A DNA stretch of 64,000 bases from Elizabethkingia sp. YR214 (GTDB taxonomy: Bacteria > Bacteroidota > Bacteroidia > Flavobacteriales > Weeksellaceae): positions 1 through 64,000 of the forward strand of contig NZ_QBUH01000010.1 of assembly GCF_003058195.1 (NCBI RefSeq), in the 5' to 3' direction. The notes beneath the pieces were generated by a model, which worked only from the letters and a program-made list of their open reading frames with translations, did no database searches and was not told the DNA's origin. Below, piece after piece: positions 35,755 to 44,636 of the stretch (its first letter is position 1; every line of letters begins with the position of its first letter). The position numbers were made by a program, and so were the translations under genes.

Positions 35755-36783
35755 TTAAGGGTTTATTTTAGTTGTTGAAACATTTTTCTGCGTTGCAGAT
35801 TGCGTTTGTTTTCCGTCGCTTAAAGTTTGCGATTGGGTAGAGGTCATTGTAAGAGTAGATGATTTCATCCATCCTGTTTGTGTATCAAGCTTCAAAGATC
35901 CGTTTTGTATTCCCTGAAGACTGACTGTTTGGGTAACACCGTTTTGAGACTGCTTATCTGTCTTTTTAGGAATTCCGCCTTGTACCGTAATTTCAGCCAC
36001 ACCATTTTCTACTTTTGCTAAAGTAAAAGTTGTAGAGCTTTTTAGTTTTCCGTCCGGGCTTAGGTTATTACTTTCAGTAAAGCTCTGACCAACTTTTAAT
36101 CCTTTTTCAGGGAAAAGGTTGATATTGGTTTTGAATTGAGCTTTCAAAGCTTCTTGATTAAACCCTTGCTTAAATCCTTCATTCAGTGCTTTACGCTGAT
36201 TAGCATCTTTTACGGCACTGTTTACAGCAGTATTCACTTTAGCATAAATAGGTTCGAACCCTTCGAAAGAAATAATTTTTCCGGTTTCACTCATCTTCAT
36301 TTTCAAAGTGTTCCCCATCAAAGCTTTATTTACTTTCCAAAAGATTTTCAGATTTTCATTTTTAGGCTCAGCTCCGTTTGTATCAACGCTAAGCGTTTGT
36401 CCCTGAACTGATCCTGTTTGCTTTTTAGAGATGAAATTTACATCCACATCATAAACTCCTTTGTCAAAGTTTGTCACTGTGAAAGTCATATCATCAGTAG
36501 TCTCATTGGTATTAGATTGAGTCTTGTCACCCATTGTCATGCTCTGAACATCTTTTTGTGACAAAACAAAAGGATAAGCCTTTCCTTTCTCTAATTTATA
36601 TTTAAGGGTGTAAACACCAGCAGAATCAGAAATAGCAGGTTTTACCTCTGCTTTTGCTTCTGGTGAAGTTTCTGTTGTTGTTTCTGTTTTGTTACCCTCG
36701 GTTTTGGTTTCAGTCGTTTTTCCTTCCTTTTTACATGCAATCAGTGATAAACTTATTGCTGCAAAAGCTAATACTTTCTTCAT
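35755..36783 (-). CDS. DUF6263-family lipoprotein
   Basis: 342 aa with a lipoprotein signal (FAAISLSLIACKK, Cys17). A Thr/Glu/Lys low-complexity linker (about 20-48) leads to a beta-rich domain with repeated QSQT/GKLKSST stretches, as in DUF6263. It is likely anchored to the outer or inner membrane. It sits between rlmB and DUF4834 on the same strand with short gaps. Role unknown. Confidence 0.72.
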   Translation of the reverse strand: MKKVLAFAAISLSLIACKKEGKTTETKTEGNKTETTTETSPEAKAEVKPAISDSAGVYTLKYKLEKGKAYPFVLSQKDVQSMTMGDKTQSNTNETTDDMTFTVTNFDKGVYDVDVNFISKKQTGSVQGQTLSVDTNGAEPKNENLKIFWKVNKALMGNTLKMKMSETGKIISFEGFEPIYAKVNTAVNSAVKDANQRKALNEGFKQGFNQEALKAQFKTNINLFPEKGLKVGQSFTESNNLSPDGKLKSSTTFTLAKVENGVAEITVQGGIPKKTDKQSQNGVTQTVSLQGIQNGSLKLDTQTGWMKSSTLTMTSTQSQTLSDGKQTQSATQKNVSTTKINP

Positions 36784-36796
36784 TTCTTTGTAGTTT

Positions 36797-37555
36797 TTAG
36801 TGATTGATAATTCTCTGTCTTACGGCTTCATATAGAATAGCGCCACATGCGACAGATACATTAAGCGATTGTGTTTTTCCTTCAATAGGTAGTTTTATTT
36901 TTTCATCAGCATGATGTAGTACCTCTTTGGATATTCCTGTTTCTTCATTCCCCATAACAATACATACAGGTTCTGTAAAGTTTTCCTCATAAATAAGCTT
37001 CTGAGCTTTCTCTGTAGCTGCAAAAACTTTGATGCCCGACTGTTGAAGGAAGTCAACGGCATGAGCAAGATTTTTCTCTTTGCAAATTTTTACATTATAA
37101 AGTGCCCCGGCTGAAGTTTTAATAGCATCCGAATTAATAGGAGCAGCTCCTTTCTCCGGAATAATGATAGCGTCTACACCTACACATTCTGCAGTACGGC
37201 TTATCGCACCAAAGTTTCTTACATCGGTTAGACGATCCAGTATCAGAATGAAAGGAGTTTTGCCTTCTTCAAAAAGCCGTGGCAAAACATCTTCTATTTT
37301 ATAAAAAGGAATATCTGATATAAATGCAACAACACCCTGGTGATTTTTCCGGGTAAAACGGTTTAGTTTTTCCACAGGAACATAATTAGCACGTAGGTTG
37401 TGCTGAGCCAAAAGTTTTTTTAGATCAGCAACTATAGGTCCCTGTAATCCATTTTGTACAAATACTTTGTCTACAGTTTTACCTGCTTCTATTGCTTCTA
37501 TTACAGGTCTTAGCCCAAATATGAAATCGTCTTTTTTATCTTTATTTTCTTGCAT
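36797..37555 (-). CDS. rlmB: 23S rRNA (guanosine-2251-2'-O)-methyltransferase RlmB
   Basis: 252 aa SPOUT enzyme predicted to methylate G2251 of 23S rRNA. The N-terminal L30e-like substrate-binding domain (DFIFGLRPVIEAIEAGKTVDKV) separates it from the TrmH encoded elsewhere in this window. Catalytic motifs are LILDRLTDVRNFGAISRTAE, IVMGNEETGISKEVL and LPIEGKTQSLNVSVACGA. Length and order are typical. Confidence 0.93.
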   Translation of the reverse strand: MQENKDKKDDFIFGLRPVIEAIEAGKTVDKVFVQNGLQGPIVADLKKLLAQHNLRANYVPVEKLNRFTRKNHQGVVAFISDIPFYKIEDVLPRLFEEGKTPFILILDRLTDVRNFGAISRTAECVGVDAIIIPEKGAAPINSDAIKTSAGALYNVKICKEKNLAHAVDFLQQSGIKVFAATEKAQKLIYEENFTEPVCIVMGNEETGISKEVLHHADEKIKLPIEGKTQSLNVSVACGAILYEAVRQRIINH

Positions 37556-37635
37556 TCAATATTCTTTTAAATATTATCCTCCTGCAAAGAGGAGACCTGT
37601 TTTCAAAATTAACCGTTTTTTATGGTATTTTTATG

Positions 37636-38106
37636 TTAATACATTTCTCCTATAATAGCTCTTTTCTGTGCCATTATATATCCAAGGTGTTGACCTTCAT
37701 GTATATTATTGAAGAGTACTGCATCCTCAATATTTTTAAGATCCATTCCCAGGCTTGTGGAGTAATTCGTGTAATCCAGAAAGAAATTTTCGTCATAGTC
37801 ATTCGCCATAATTCTGGAAGTTTCAGTAAGTAGAAAATTAAGATCTTCTATTTCTTCCTGCGATACATCCATGTTCGGCAACGTCCCTTTTTTATAAGTT
37901 TCAATCCAGTATTTATCTATTCTGAAAGGATTTCCGCTCAGGTAGTATATTAACAGTTGTTGTGTTGCCACACAATGTGCAATATTCCAATAGATATTGT
38001 TATTAAAGCCATCGGGAATCATCATCAAATCCTGGTGACTGGTTTTCTGAAGGACATCGGCAAGGTTTCTTCTAATAACGCGATGTGCTTTGAAAAGGTT
38101 ATTCAC
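37636..38106 (-). CDS. DinB-family metalloprotein
   Basis: 156 aa four-helix bundle of the DinB superfamily. The putative metal ligands are His43 or His49 region in IYWNIAHCVATQQLLIYYLS and the later His in NNIHEGQHLGYIMAQK; this HxxxH-like end is the family hallmark. Members include thiol transferases; the activity here is unknown. A TACTTTTG element lies about 23 nt before the ATG. Confidence 0.78.
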   Translation of the reverse strand: MNNLFKAHRVIRRNLADVLQKTSHQDLMMIPDGFNNNIYWNIAHCVATQQLLIYYLSGNPFRIDKYWIETYKKGTLPNMDVSQEEIEDLNFLLTETSRIMANDYDENFFLDYTNYSTSLGMDLKNIEDAVLFNNIHEGQHLGYIMAQKRAIIGEMY

Positions 38107-38129
38107 TATTTATTCAGATTAATTTGCTC

Positions 38130-38137
38130 CAAAAGTA
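38130..38137 (-). promoter_or_regulatory. -7 element of the DinB-family gene
   Basis: TACTTTTG on the minus strand, matching TAnnTTTG, 23 nt upstream of the ATG. Confidence 0.4.
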
Positions 38138-38268
38138 ATCTAAATCGTGCAAATTGCCTAATTTTAAACGCTTAACTTTAACAAACTTTAACGATAAATA
38201 ACGTTTAATTATGGTGGTTTTTGCAATGTTTTTGCAGAAATTTACCCACTAAAATTGAATTTAAGTCT

Positions 38269-39273
38269 ATGTCAGAATATAATCAAGCAGAGGATATTAA
38301 AATTTTAATGGAAAAGGTGAAAGAGAAGAATTATTTTTTCTCTCTTTTGAAGTCGGAAGTCAACAAAGTCATTATAGGTCAGGAATATATGATTGATAGA
38401 CTCCTTATAGGACTTTTAGGAAATGGACACGTTCTGTTGGAAGGGGTTCCGGGACTGGCAAAGACGTTGGCGATAAAAACATTGGCCGATGCTGTGCAGG
38501 GGCAGTACTCCAGAATTCAGTTTACACCAGATCTATTGCCTGCTGATGTAGTAGGGACTATGATCTATAATGTAAAAGACAACGACTTTTCAATTAAAAA
38601 AGGACCTGTATTTGCAAATTTTGTACTGGCTGATGAGATTAATCGTGCACCGGCAAAAGTGCAGTCTGCATTGTTGGAGGTAATGCAGGAAAAGCAAGTG
38701 ACGATAGGAGATACAACGATGAAGTTACCAAAGCCATTTTTGGTATTGGCTACTCAAAACCCGATTGATCAGGAAGGAACCTATCTGTTGCCAGAAGCAC
38801 AGTCCGACCGTTTTATGATGAAGTGTAGTATAGATTATCCTACATTTGAAGATGAGCGTAAGGTAATGCGTATGGTTTCTACATCAGATATTCCGCAAAT
38901 TAACCCTATCATATCATTGGAGCAGATTGTTGAAGCTAAAGAACTTATCAACAAAATCTATTTGGACGAGAAGATAGAAAAATATATTCTGGATATGGTT
39001 TTTGCAACCCGTTATCCAGAACAATATGGATTATCAGATCTTAAAAACTACATTACTTTCGGAGCATCACCAAGGGCATCTATCAACCTAGCAATTGCTT
39101 CCAGAGCATTAGCATTTATCAGAGGGCGTGCATTCGTTATTCCGGAAGATGTAAAAGAAATATCGAAAGATGTATTACGCCACAGAATAGGATTAAGTTT
39201 TGAGGCTGAAGCTGAAGAAATGACGGCTGAGAAAATTATTGATGCTGTTTTGTCTAAAGTACAGGCTCCGTAA
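38269..39273 (+). CDS. MoxR-family AAA+ ATPase
   Basis: 334 aa. The start is set at MSEYNQAEDIKILMEKVK; the longer TTG-initiated frame adds 16 residues with no family similarity. Walker A GVPGLAKT is at 59-66; Walker B is FVLADEINRAP; sensor ATQNP and the arginine-finger region SPRAS follow. MoxR ATPases act as chaperones with VWA-domain proteins, here encoded downstream (Bat operon). First gene of the operon. Confidence 0.92.
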   Translation: MSEYNQAEDIKILMEKVKEKNYFFSLLKSEVNKVIIGQEYMIDRLLIGLLGNGHVLLEGVPGLAKTLAIKTLADAVQGQYSRIQFTPDLLPADVVGTMIYNVKDNDFSIKKGPVFANFVLADEINRAPAKVQSALLEVMQEKQVTIGDTTMKLPKPFLVLATQNPIDQEGTYLLPEAQSDRFMMKCSIDYPTFEDERKVMRMVSTSDIPQINPIISLEQIVEAKELINKIYLDEKIEKYILDMVFATRYPEQYGLSDLKNYITFGASPRASINLAIASRALAFIRGRAFVIPEDVKEISKDVLRHRIGLSFEAEAEEMTAEKIIDAVLSKVQAP

Positions 39274-39285
39274 TTATTTTATAAA

Positions 39286-40092
39286 ATGAGTATTAAGATA
39301 TGTATTGCCGGAGTTACAGGCTGGGCAGGTTCGGCGCTTAGTAAGGGAGTATTGCAGGAACCGGATATTACTCTGGTTTCAGGTATATCTAGGAGTAATG
39401 CCGGGAATAACCTTGCGAATATTCTTGATGTTACAACTCCTGAAATTCCGATTTTTAAAGATATTGAAGAAGCTCTGGAAGGACCTTCTTTTGATATTCT
39501 TTTTGAATTTACAAAACCAACGATTGCCAAACATAATGTTGTACAGGCTATAAAAGCCGGGAAGGACGTTATTGTAGGAACATCCGGATTGTCGGATAGT
39601 GACTATGAGGAAATCGAAGTATTGGCAAATCAGTACGGAGTATCGGTTTTAGCAGTTGGGAATTTTGCAATCACAGCTGTCTTGTTACAGAAGTTTTCGG
39701 TAATGGCAGCAAAGTATATTCCTAATTTTGAAATTATAGATTATGCCAGCCATTCAAAGCCAGATGCCCCAAGCGGAACGACTTTGGAATTGGTAAAAAA
39801 AATATCGGAAGTACAGACCTCTACAGATATTGTAAAAGATGAAGATATAATTGGCTATGCCAAGACAAGAGGTGAAAAAATAAACGGAGTCAGAGTACAT
39901 TCAGTAAGACTTCCTAATTATATGATTTCTGTAGAATCTATTTTTGGATTAAATGATGAACGCTTAACTATTCGCCATGATTCTGGTATGGGAGCTGAAC
40001 CTTATGTACAAGGTGCAATTCTGGCGATTAAAAAGATAAACACTTTTAAAGGCTTCAGAAGAGGTCTGGATAGTGTTTTGGATGAAGGATAA
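39286..40092 (+). CDS. dapB: DapB-type dihydrodipicolinate reductase homologue
   Basis: 268 aa. The Rossmann nucleotide-binding motif is GVTGWAGSAL (residues 9-18); FEFTKP (74-79) and GTSGLSD match the DapB fold (4-hydroxy-tetrahydrodipicolinate reductase, lysine/diaminopimelate pathway). The conserved signature normally reads HHxxKxDAPSGT; here it is ASHSKPDAPSGT (154-165). Lys158 and DAPSGT are kept, but the usual His pair is replaced. I believe a clade of DapB proteins carries a similar variant, so activity may be retained. It is unusual in lying between moxR and the DUF58 gene (12 nt and 2 nt gaps). Confidence 0.82.
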   Translation: MSIKICIAGVTGWAGSALSKGVLQEPDITLVSGISRSNAGNNLANILDVTTPEIPIFKDIEEALEGPSFDILFEFTKPTIAKHNVVQAIKAGKDVIVGTSGLSDSDYEEIEVLANQYGVSVLAVGNFAITAVLLQKFSVMAAKYIPNFEIIDYASHSKPDAPSGTTLELVKKISEVQTSTDIVKDEDIIGYAKTRGEKINGVRVHSVRLPNYMISVESIFGLNDERLTIRHDSGMGAEPYVQGAILAIKKINTFKGFRRGLDSVLDEG

Positions 40093-40094
40093 CA

Positions 40095-40958
40095 ATGGAT
40101 ATAAAAGATATTGTAAAAAAAGTAAAGCAGATAGAAATCCGGACTAAGAGAAGTACGGATGCTATGCTCATGGGGCAATATCATAGCGCTTTCAAAGGGC
40201 AGGGGATGACTTTTTCTGAAGTCAGACAATACCAGTTCGGTGATGATATCCGAAGAATTGACTGGAACAAAACAGCACGTTTCCGTGAGCCTTATGTAAA
40301 AGTAATGGAGGAGGAACGAGAGTTGACTGTAATGTTGATGGTTGATATTTCGGCTTCTATGAATTATGGTACCCATGCTTCATTGAAAAGAGAATACGTG
40401 GCCGAAATTTGTGCTACATTGGGATTTTCTGCAGTAACTAATAATGATAAGGTAGGACTTATCCTTTTCGCAGATAAGGTCTATAAAGTTATTCCGCCTA
40501 AAAAGGGAAGGCCACATGTATTGGCTATTATCAGTAGTATTCTGAATGCCGATTATATTCCGTCAAAAACCAATCTGGATGTTGCATTGGGCTATCTGAT
40601 GAAAGCTTTTAAAAAGAAGAGTTATGTTTTTCTTCTTTCAGACTTCAACGATCAGTTTGATGTGAAGAGCCTTCGGGTTGTAGGGAATAAACATCAGCTT
40701 CTAGGTTTCGGGGTGTATGATGAAAAAGATATGCAGATTCCGGATATCGGATATGCTTTACTAAATGATGCTGAGACCGGAGAAAAAAAATGGGTAAATA
40801 CATCCAGTGCAAGATGGCGGTATCAGTTTGCAGAGCAACAAAAACAAAAAATTAAAAATACAGAAGAAGCATTTGATAAAAGTGCTTCGGTATTCTTGAA
40901 ACTCAATACAGGGCAGGATTATACCAAGCCATTGTATAATTATTTTCAGACACGATAA
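40095..40958 (+). CDS. DUF58/VWA-like protein of the Bat operon
   Basis: 287 aa. DUF58 signature is GQGMTFSEVRQYQFGDDIRRIDWNKTAR near residues 35-65, followed by a VWA-like fold with a MIDAS start MVDISASMN. It lacks membrane segments and is probably cytoplasmic, acting with the MoxR ATPase. It begins 2 nt after dapB and ends before the next Bat gene. The operon is linked to oxidative and aeration tolerance in Bacteroides; the direct function is unknown. Confidence 0.88.
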   Translation: MDIKDIVKKVKQIEIRTKRSTDAMLMGQYHSAFKGQGMTFSEVRQYQFGDDIRRIDWNKTARFREPYVKVMEEERELTVMLMVDISASMNYGTHASLKREYVAEICATLGFSAVTNNDKVGLILFADKVYKVIPPKKGRPHVLAIISSILNADYIPSKTNLDVALGYLMKAFKKKSYVFLLSDFNDQFDVKSLRVVGNKHQLLGFGVYDEKDMQIPDIGYALLNDAETGEKKWVNTSSARWRYQFAEQQKQKIKNTEEAFDKSASVFLKLNTGQDYTKPLYNYFQTR

Positions 40959-40963
40959 AATTG

Positions 40964-41863
40964 ATGATGAAAAGAATTTTTTTATTCTGTTTTATAGCAA
41001 TTAGCCTTTTAGGTTTTGGACAAACACTCTCCTCGCAATTGTCCGACAATACCCTGGTTTTGGGAGAGCAGGGAGAATTTAAGATTAATGTTAGTAATGT
41101 TACGGGACTAGATGTTCAGGCAGCTCCGAAAAATGAGATATTGCCTTTTCATTTCGAAATCCTTAGTGACAGCATTCAGCGTACCCCTAATCTCTATACA
41201 AGAACCATAAAATTCCAGATTTTCGAAGAAGGGAAATTTAAGATTCCACCAATCGAAATTAAAGCTGGGGATAAAGTACTGACTACAATACCTTACGAAG
41301 TAGAAGTGATAAACACTGCCAAAAAAGGTGAACAGATTAACGATATTATGAACAATAAAGACGTTGAACTGGGCTGGCAGGATTACTGGAGTCTGTATAA
41401 ATTCTATATATGGATTGCATTAGTGGTTATTGCGATTATTGTCCTGATCTGGATGCTTGTTAAATGGGGAAGAGCTAAGAAATCTTCACCAACTGTAAAA
41501 ACCAATTTCACGCTTCAGGAACTGGAAAAGCTAAGGGGTAAAAAGTATATTGAAAACAATGACTTCCGTAGCTTCTATATAGAGCTTATTGATATTACAA
41601 GAAACTTCCTGTCCGGCCAATATGGTTTTCCGGCGAAGGAATTGTTGACTGATGATCTTCTGGATTACATGAAGGGACAGAACAAAATATCAGAAGCCAA
41701 TGAAAAAATTCTTGCTGAAGTCTTTGAACGTGGAGATTTAGCTAAATTTGCAAAGGTTATTCCTTCGCATACAGAAATGGAAGCCGATTTCAATAATATT
41801 AAAGAATTTGTGAAAAGGTCTTATAAAGACATAGAATTTGAAAATCTGAGAAAACATGTCTGA
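40964..41863 (+). CDS. Bat operon membrane protein (BatD/DUF4381-like)
   Basis: 299 aa. Signal peptide (MKRIFLFCFIAISLLGFGQ), beta-rich periplasmic domain (residues about 25-120, FQIFEEGKFKIPPIEIKAGD), then one membrane helix (YIWIALVVIAIIVLIWMLV, about 148-166) and a helical cytoplasmic tail. Both ATG 40964 and ATG 40967 are possible starts. The last 8 nt overlap the next VWA gene, implying translational coupling. The domain arrangement is that of short BatD-like proteins. Confidence 0.75.
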   Translation: MMKRIFLFCFIAISLLGFGQTLSSQLSDNTLVLGEQGEFKINVSNVTGLDVQAAPKNEILPFHFEILSDSIQRTPNLYTRTIKFQIFEEGKFKIPPIEIKAGDKVLTTIPYEVEVINTAKKGEQINDIMNNKDVELGWQDYWSLYKFYIWIALVVIAIIVLIWMLVKWGRAKKSSPTVKTNFTLQELEKLRGKKYIENNDFRSFYIELIDITRNFLSGQYGFPAKELLTDDLLDYMKGQNKISEANEKILAEVFERGDLAKFAKVIPSHTEMEADFNNIKEFVKRSYKDIEFENLRKHV

Positions 41864-42875
41864 TCTTTTTGCTCCTTTGGGTTTAAACTTCGAGTTTGAA
41901 AGCCCATGGCTTTTACTTTTATTTCTCTTATTTATTCCACTGTTGATAAGGGATCTTATCAGAGGGAAGAACGAAGGGGTTAAAGTTCCGACAACCGAAG
42001 GAATGTCACGTCCTTCCGGGATTGGTTTCTTATTTTTTATACTGAAGTGTACCAAGTATATCATTCTTTCATGTATTATATTAGCTCTGGCCCGTCCAAG
42101 AACTTTTACTGTAGCACAAGATCAGAATGATGGAAAAGGTATCGATATTATGCTGTCGGTAGATGTCTCTTTTAGTATGTTGTCTAAAGATTTGGAGCCG
42201 GACAGGCTGCGTGCTTTATCCAAAATAGCACAGAAATTCATAGGTGATAGGCCTGGAGACCGAATAGGATTAGTGGCTTATGCCGGAGAAGGATTTTTGA
42301 AGGTGCCTCTTACAACAGATCATGAAGCCGTAAAGCAAGAGATTTCAACTCTGAATCCAAATGAATTGTCGGCAGGTACAGCAATAGGAGAAGGATTGGC
42401 GGTTGCGGTTAATCACCTTAAAGATAGTAAAGCCAAAAGCAAAATTATTATTCTGATGACAGATGGGGTGCAGACTATCAAAAATAGTCTGGAGCCCGCT
42501 ATTGCTGCTGAGTTGGCAGCTAATAATCATATTAAGGTTTACACGATCGGAATCGGAACAAATGGTTATGCTCTGACACCTACAGGGATTGATCCTTTTT
42601 TCGGTGATCTTATTTATACAGAGCAGAAAGTAGAAATTGATGAGCTGGCATTGCAAAATATAGCTTCAGTTACCGGAGGTAAATATTTCCGGGCAACTTC
42701 TAATGAAAGTCTTCAGCAGATATATGAAGAGATTAATCAGTTGGAGAAGTCGGATATCAAAGTAGCCAAGATGTACGATTATAAAGAATATTTCAGATAT
42801 TTTCTGTGGATAGCACTTATCGTATTGCTTTTGGATGCTTTATGGAGATGGATAATGTATAAAATTTTGACGTAA
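41856..42875 (+). CDS. batA: VWA-domain membrane protein BatA
   Basis: 339 aa aerotolerance-type protein. The N-terminal segment begins FESPWLLLLFLLFIPLLI, a second membrane helix is near 65-80, and the VWA domain has the MIDAS motif DVSFS (in MLSVDVSFSMLSKDL). A C-terminal helix (FLWIALIVLLLDALWRWIM) ends the protein. It overlaps the genes on both sides by a few nt. With BatB it is thought to form a membrane complex served by MoxR. Confidence 0.88.
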   Translation: MSDLFAPLGLNFEFESPWLLLLFLLFIPLLIRDLIRGKNEGVKVPTTEGMSRPSGIGFLFFILKCTKYIILSCIILALARPRTFTVAQDQNDGKGIDIMLSVDVSFSMLSKDLEPDRLRALSKIAQKFIGDRPGDRIGLVAYAGEGFLKVPLTTDHEAVKQEISTLNPNELSAGTAIGEGLAVAVNHLKDSKAKSKIIILMTDGVQTIKNSLEPAIAAELAANNHIKVYTIGIGTNGYALTPTGIDPFFGDLIYTEQKVEIDELALQNIASVTGGKYFRATSNESLQQIYEEINQLEKSDIKVAKMYDYKEYFRYFLWIALIVLLLDALWRWIMYKILT

Positions 42876-43882
42876 TGGACTGGACTTTTGAAAATTATAA
42901 TTATCTGCTTCTGTTACTATTGGTGCCGCTGATGTGGCTGCTGATCGCTAATTTTATACGCTGGCGTGAAAAACGTAGAAAACTGTTTGCAGATTCTAGC
43001 TTTCATACCATTTTATTTGCTTCTAAAAGCAAGTATAAATATGTTTTCATTCCTCTTTATATTCTTGCTTTTACCTTTTTAATTCTTGCTTTTGCAGATT
43101 TGTTAGGGGGCAAAGAGGAGATGAAGGTAAGTCATAAGATTGCGAATGTAGTACTGTTGATGGATGTATCCAACTCGATGAATGCAGAAGATGTTCAGCC
43201 GGACAGCAGATTAGGTCGCGAGAAAAAGATCGTTCTGCAAACCCTGAAGAACATGAAGGATGAAAGAGTAGGTATTGTAGTTTTTGCAGGAAACGCTGTA
43301 TCTATTATGCCGCTGACTACTGATTATGCCGCTGTTGAGACTTATATAAGCTCGATAGAAACAAGTATTATCGGGCAGCAGGGAACAGATTTTCTGGTGG
43401 CTATGCGTGAAGCAGCGAAAATGTATAAGAATACAGGAAAGAACGGTAGAAATGTAGTATTGATTAGTGATGGTGAAGATAATGAAGGACATGATAAGGA
43501 AGCTGCTGCTTTGGCCAAGAATCAGAACATTAAGATTACAGCTGTCGGAATAGGAACAGAACAGGGAGCTCCGGTTCCGGACTATATGTATGGACAGTTA
43601 ATGGGGTATAAAAATACACCTTATGGTGAACCTGTAATTTCGAAACGAGAAACTCAGGCTCTGGTACAGATGTCCAACGGAACAGGAGGAACTTATATAG
43701 ATGGAAACAACGATAATGCAGCAGCACAACTAATTAGTGCTCTGGATAAACTGAAAAGTGACACTGAAGTTACAACCAATTCCCAGTCTTCAATCCATTA
43801 TTATCAGTGGTTTTTGGGGATTTCGTTTATTCTGTTTTTTATAATATATTTAACAAATCCAAAAAGAGATTTTAACATATAA
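42875..43882 (+). CDS. batB: VWA-domain membrane protein BatB
   Basis: 335 aa. Two N-terminal membrane helices (YLLLLLLVPLMWLLIA and YVFIPLYILAFTFLILAFA), a VWA domain with MIDAS DVSNS (LLMDVSNSMNAEDVQ) and a C-terminal helix (WFLGISFILFFIIYL). It overlaps batA by 1 nt (ATG shares the A). It is a paralogue of BatA. Confidence 0.88.
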   Translation: MDWTFENYNYLLLLLLVPLMWLLIANFIRWREKRRKLFADSSFHTILFASKSKYKYVFIPLYILAFTFLILAFADLLGGKEEMKVSHKIANVVLLMDVSNSMNAEDVQPDSRLGREKKIVLQTLKNMKDERVGIVVFAGNAVSIMPLTTDYAAVETYISSIETSIIGQQGTDFLVAMREAAKMYKNTGKNGRNVVLISDGEDNEGHDKEAAALAKNQNIKITAVGIGTEQGAPVPDYMYGQLMGYKNTPYGEPVISKRETQALVQMSNGTGGTYIDGNNDNAAAQLISALDKLKSDTEVTTNSQSSIHYYQWFLGISFILFFIIYLTNPKRDFNI

Positions 43883-43907
43883 AAGGCTAATTTTGTAGCG
43901 TATTAAA

Positions 43908-44636
43908 ATGTTGAAAAAAAGCACTTTATTCATATTATTCGTATTTGCAACAGGGATTTTTTATGCTCAGGACTATAATGCTTTAGTTTATAAAGGAAAT
44001 AGGAATTTTGAGAATAAGAAGTACGATGATGCTTCGGCTAAATATTTAGACGCCATAAAAAAGAATCCACAAGACTTTACGGCCCACTATAATCTGGGAA
44101 ATTCATTGTACAAACAAAAGATGTACAAAGAGGCTCATGCTGAATATAAGAAGGCTGCGGAGTTAAGTAAAAATACAAATGATAAAATGGCTTCTCTGTA
44201 TAATCAGGGAAATGCTATGATGCAGCAGAACAATCATGAAGAGGCTGCTAAATATTATAAGGAAGCTCTGAAATTGTCCCCTGCAGATTCTTCACTCCGC
44301 AAAAACTATGAAATTGCGATGCTGAAGGATAAAGAGAAAAAGCAGAAGAATGGTGGCGGTGGAAATGATCAGAATAATAAAAACCAACAAGGTAATCAAG
44401 GTCAGCAAGACAATAACCAGGGCGATAAAAAAGATAAACAAGGTGGCAATGACCAACAAAATAAAGGTCAGGGCGATGGGCAGGATCAGAATAAAAATGA
44501 AGGAAAAAACAAACTGCCAAAAGACGTAGAAAAAGAAATTCTTCGTCAGATGGGAGATAAAGAAAAAAATACATCGAAAAGAATACTTAATCAAAAAGCA
44601 AATAGTAGCCCTCTGAGCAACGAAAAAGACTGGTAA
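43908..44636 (+). CDS. batC: TPR protein BatC
   Basis: 242 aa. Signal peptide (MLKKSTLFILFVFATGIFYA), then three tetratricopeptide repeats (about residues 22-140: NFENKKYDDASAKYLDAIKK, AHYNLGNSLYKQKMYKEAHA, and a third). A Gln/Asn/Gly/Lys low-complexity stretch (about 145-205) leads to a charged tail. A TAATTTTG element at 43888-43895 may give an internal promoter. The stop overlaps the start of batD (ATGA-type coupling). Periplasmic scaffold of the Bat complex. Confidence 0.85.
   Translation: MLKKSTLFILFVFATGIFYAQDYNALVYKGNRNFENKKYDDASAKYLDAIKKNPQDFTAHYNLGNSLYKQKMYKEAHAEYKKAAELSKNTNDKMASLYNQGNAMMQQNNHEEAAKYYKEALKLSPADSSLRKNYEIAMLKDKEKKQKNGGGGNDQNNKNQQGNQGQQDNNQGDKKDKQGGNDQQNKGQGDGQDQNKNEGKNKLPKDVEKEILRQMGDKEKNTSKRILNQKANSSPLSNEKDW

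Noticed and set aside
37562-37635. Riboswitch-like or terminator element between rlmB and the DinB gene
   Set aside because: Only a weak TCCTCCTGCA...GAGGA pairing is visible; no conserved riboswitch core and no T run.
42345-42656. 103-aa antisense frame in batA and similar long antisense frames
   Set aside because: All are shadows of conserved genes in other frames with no independent support.
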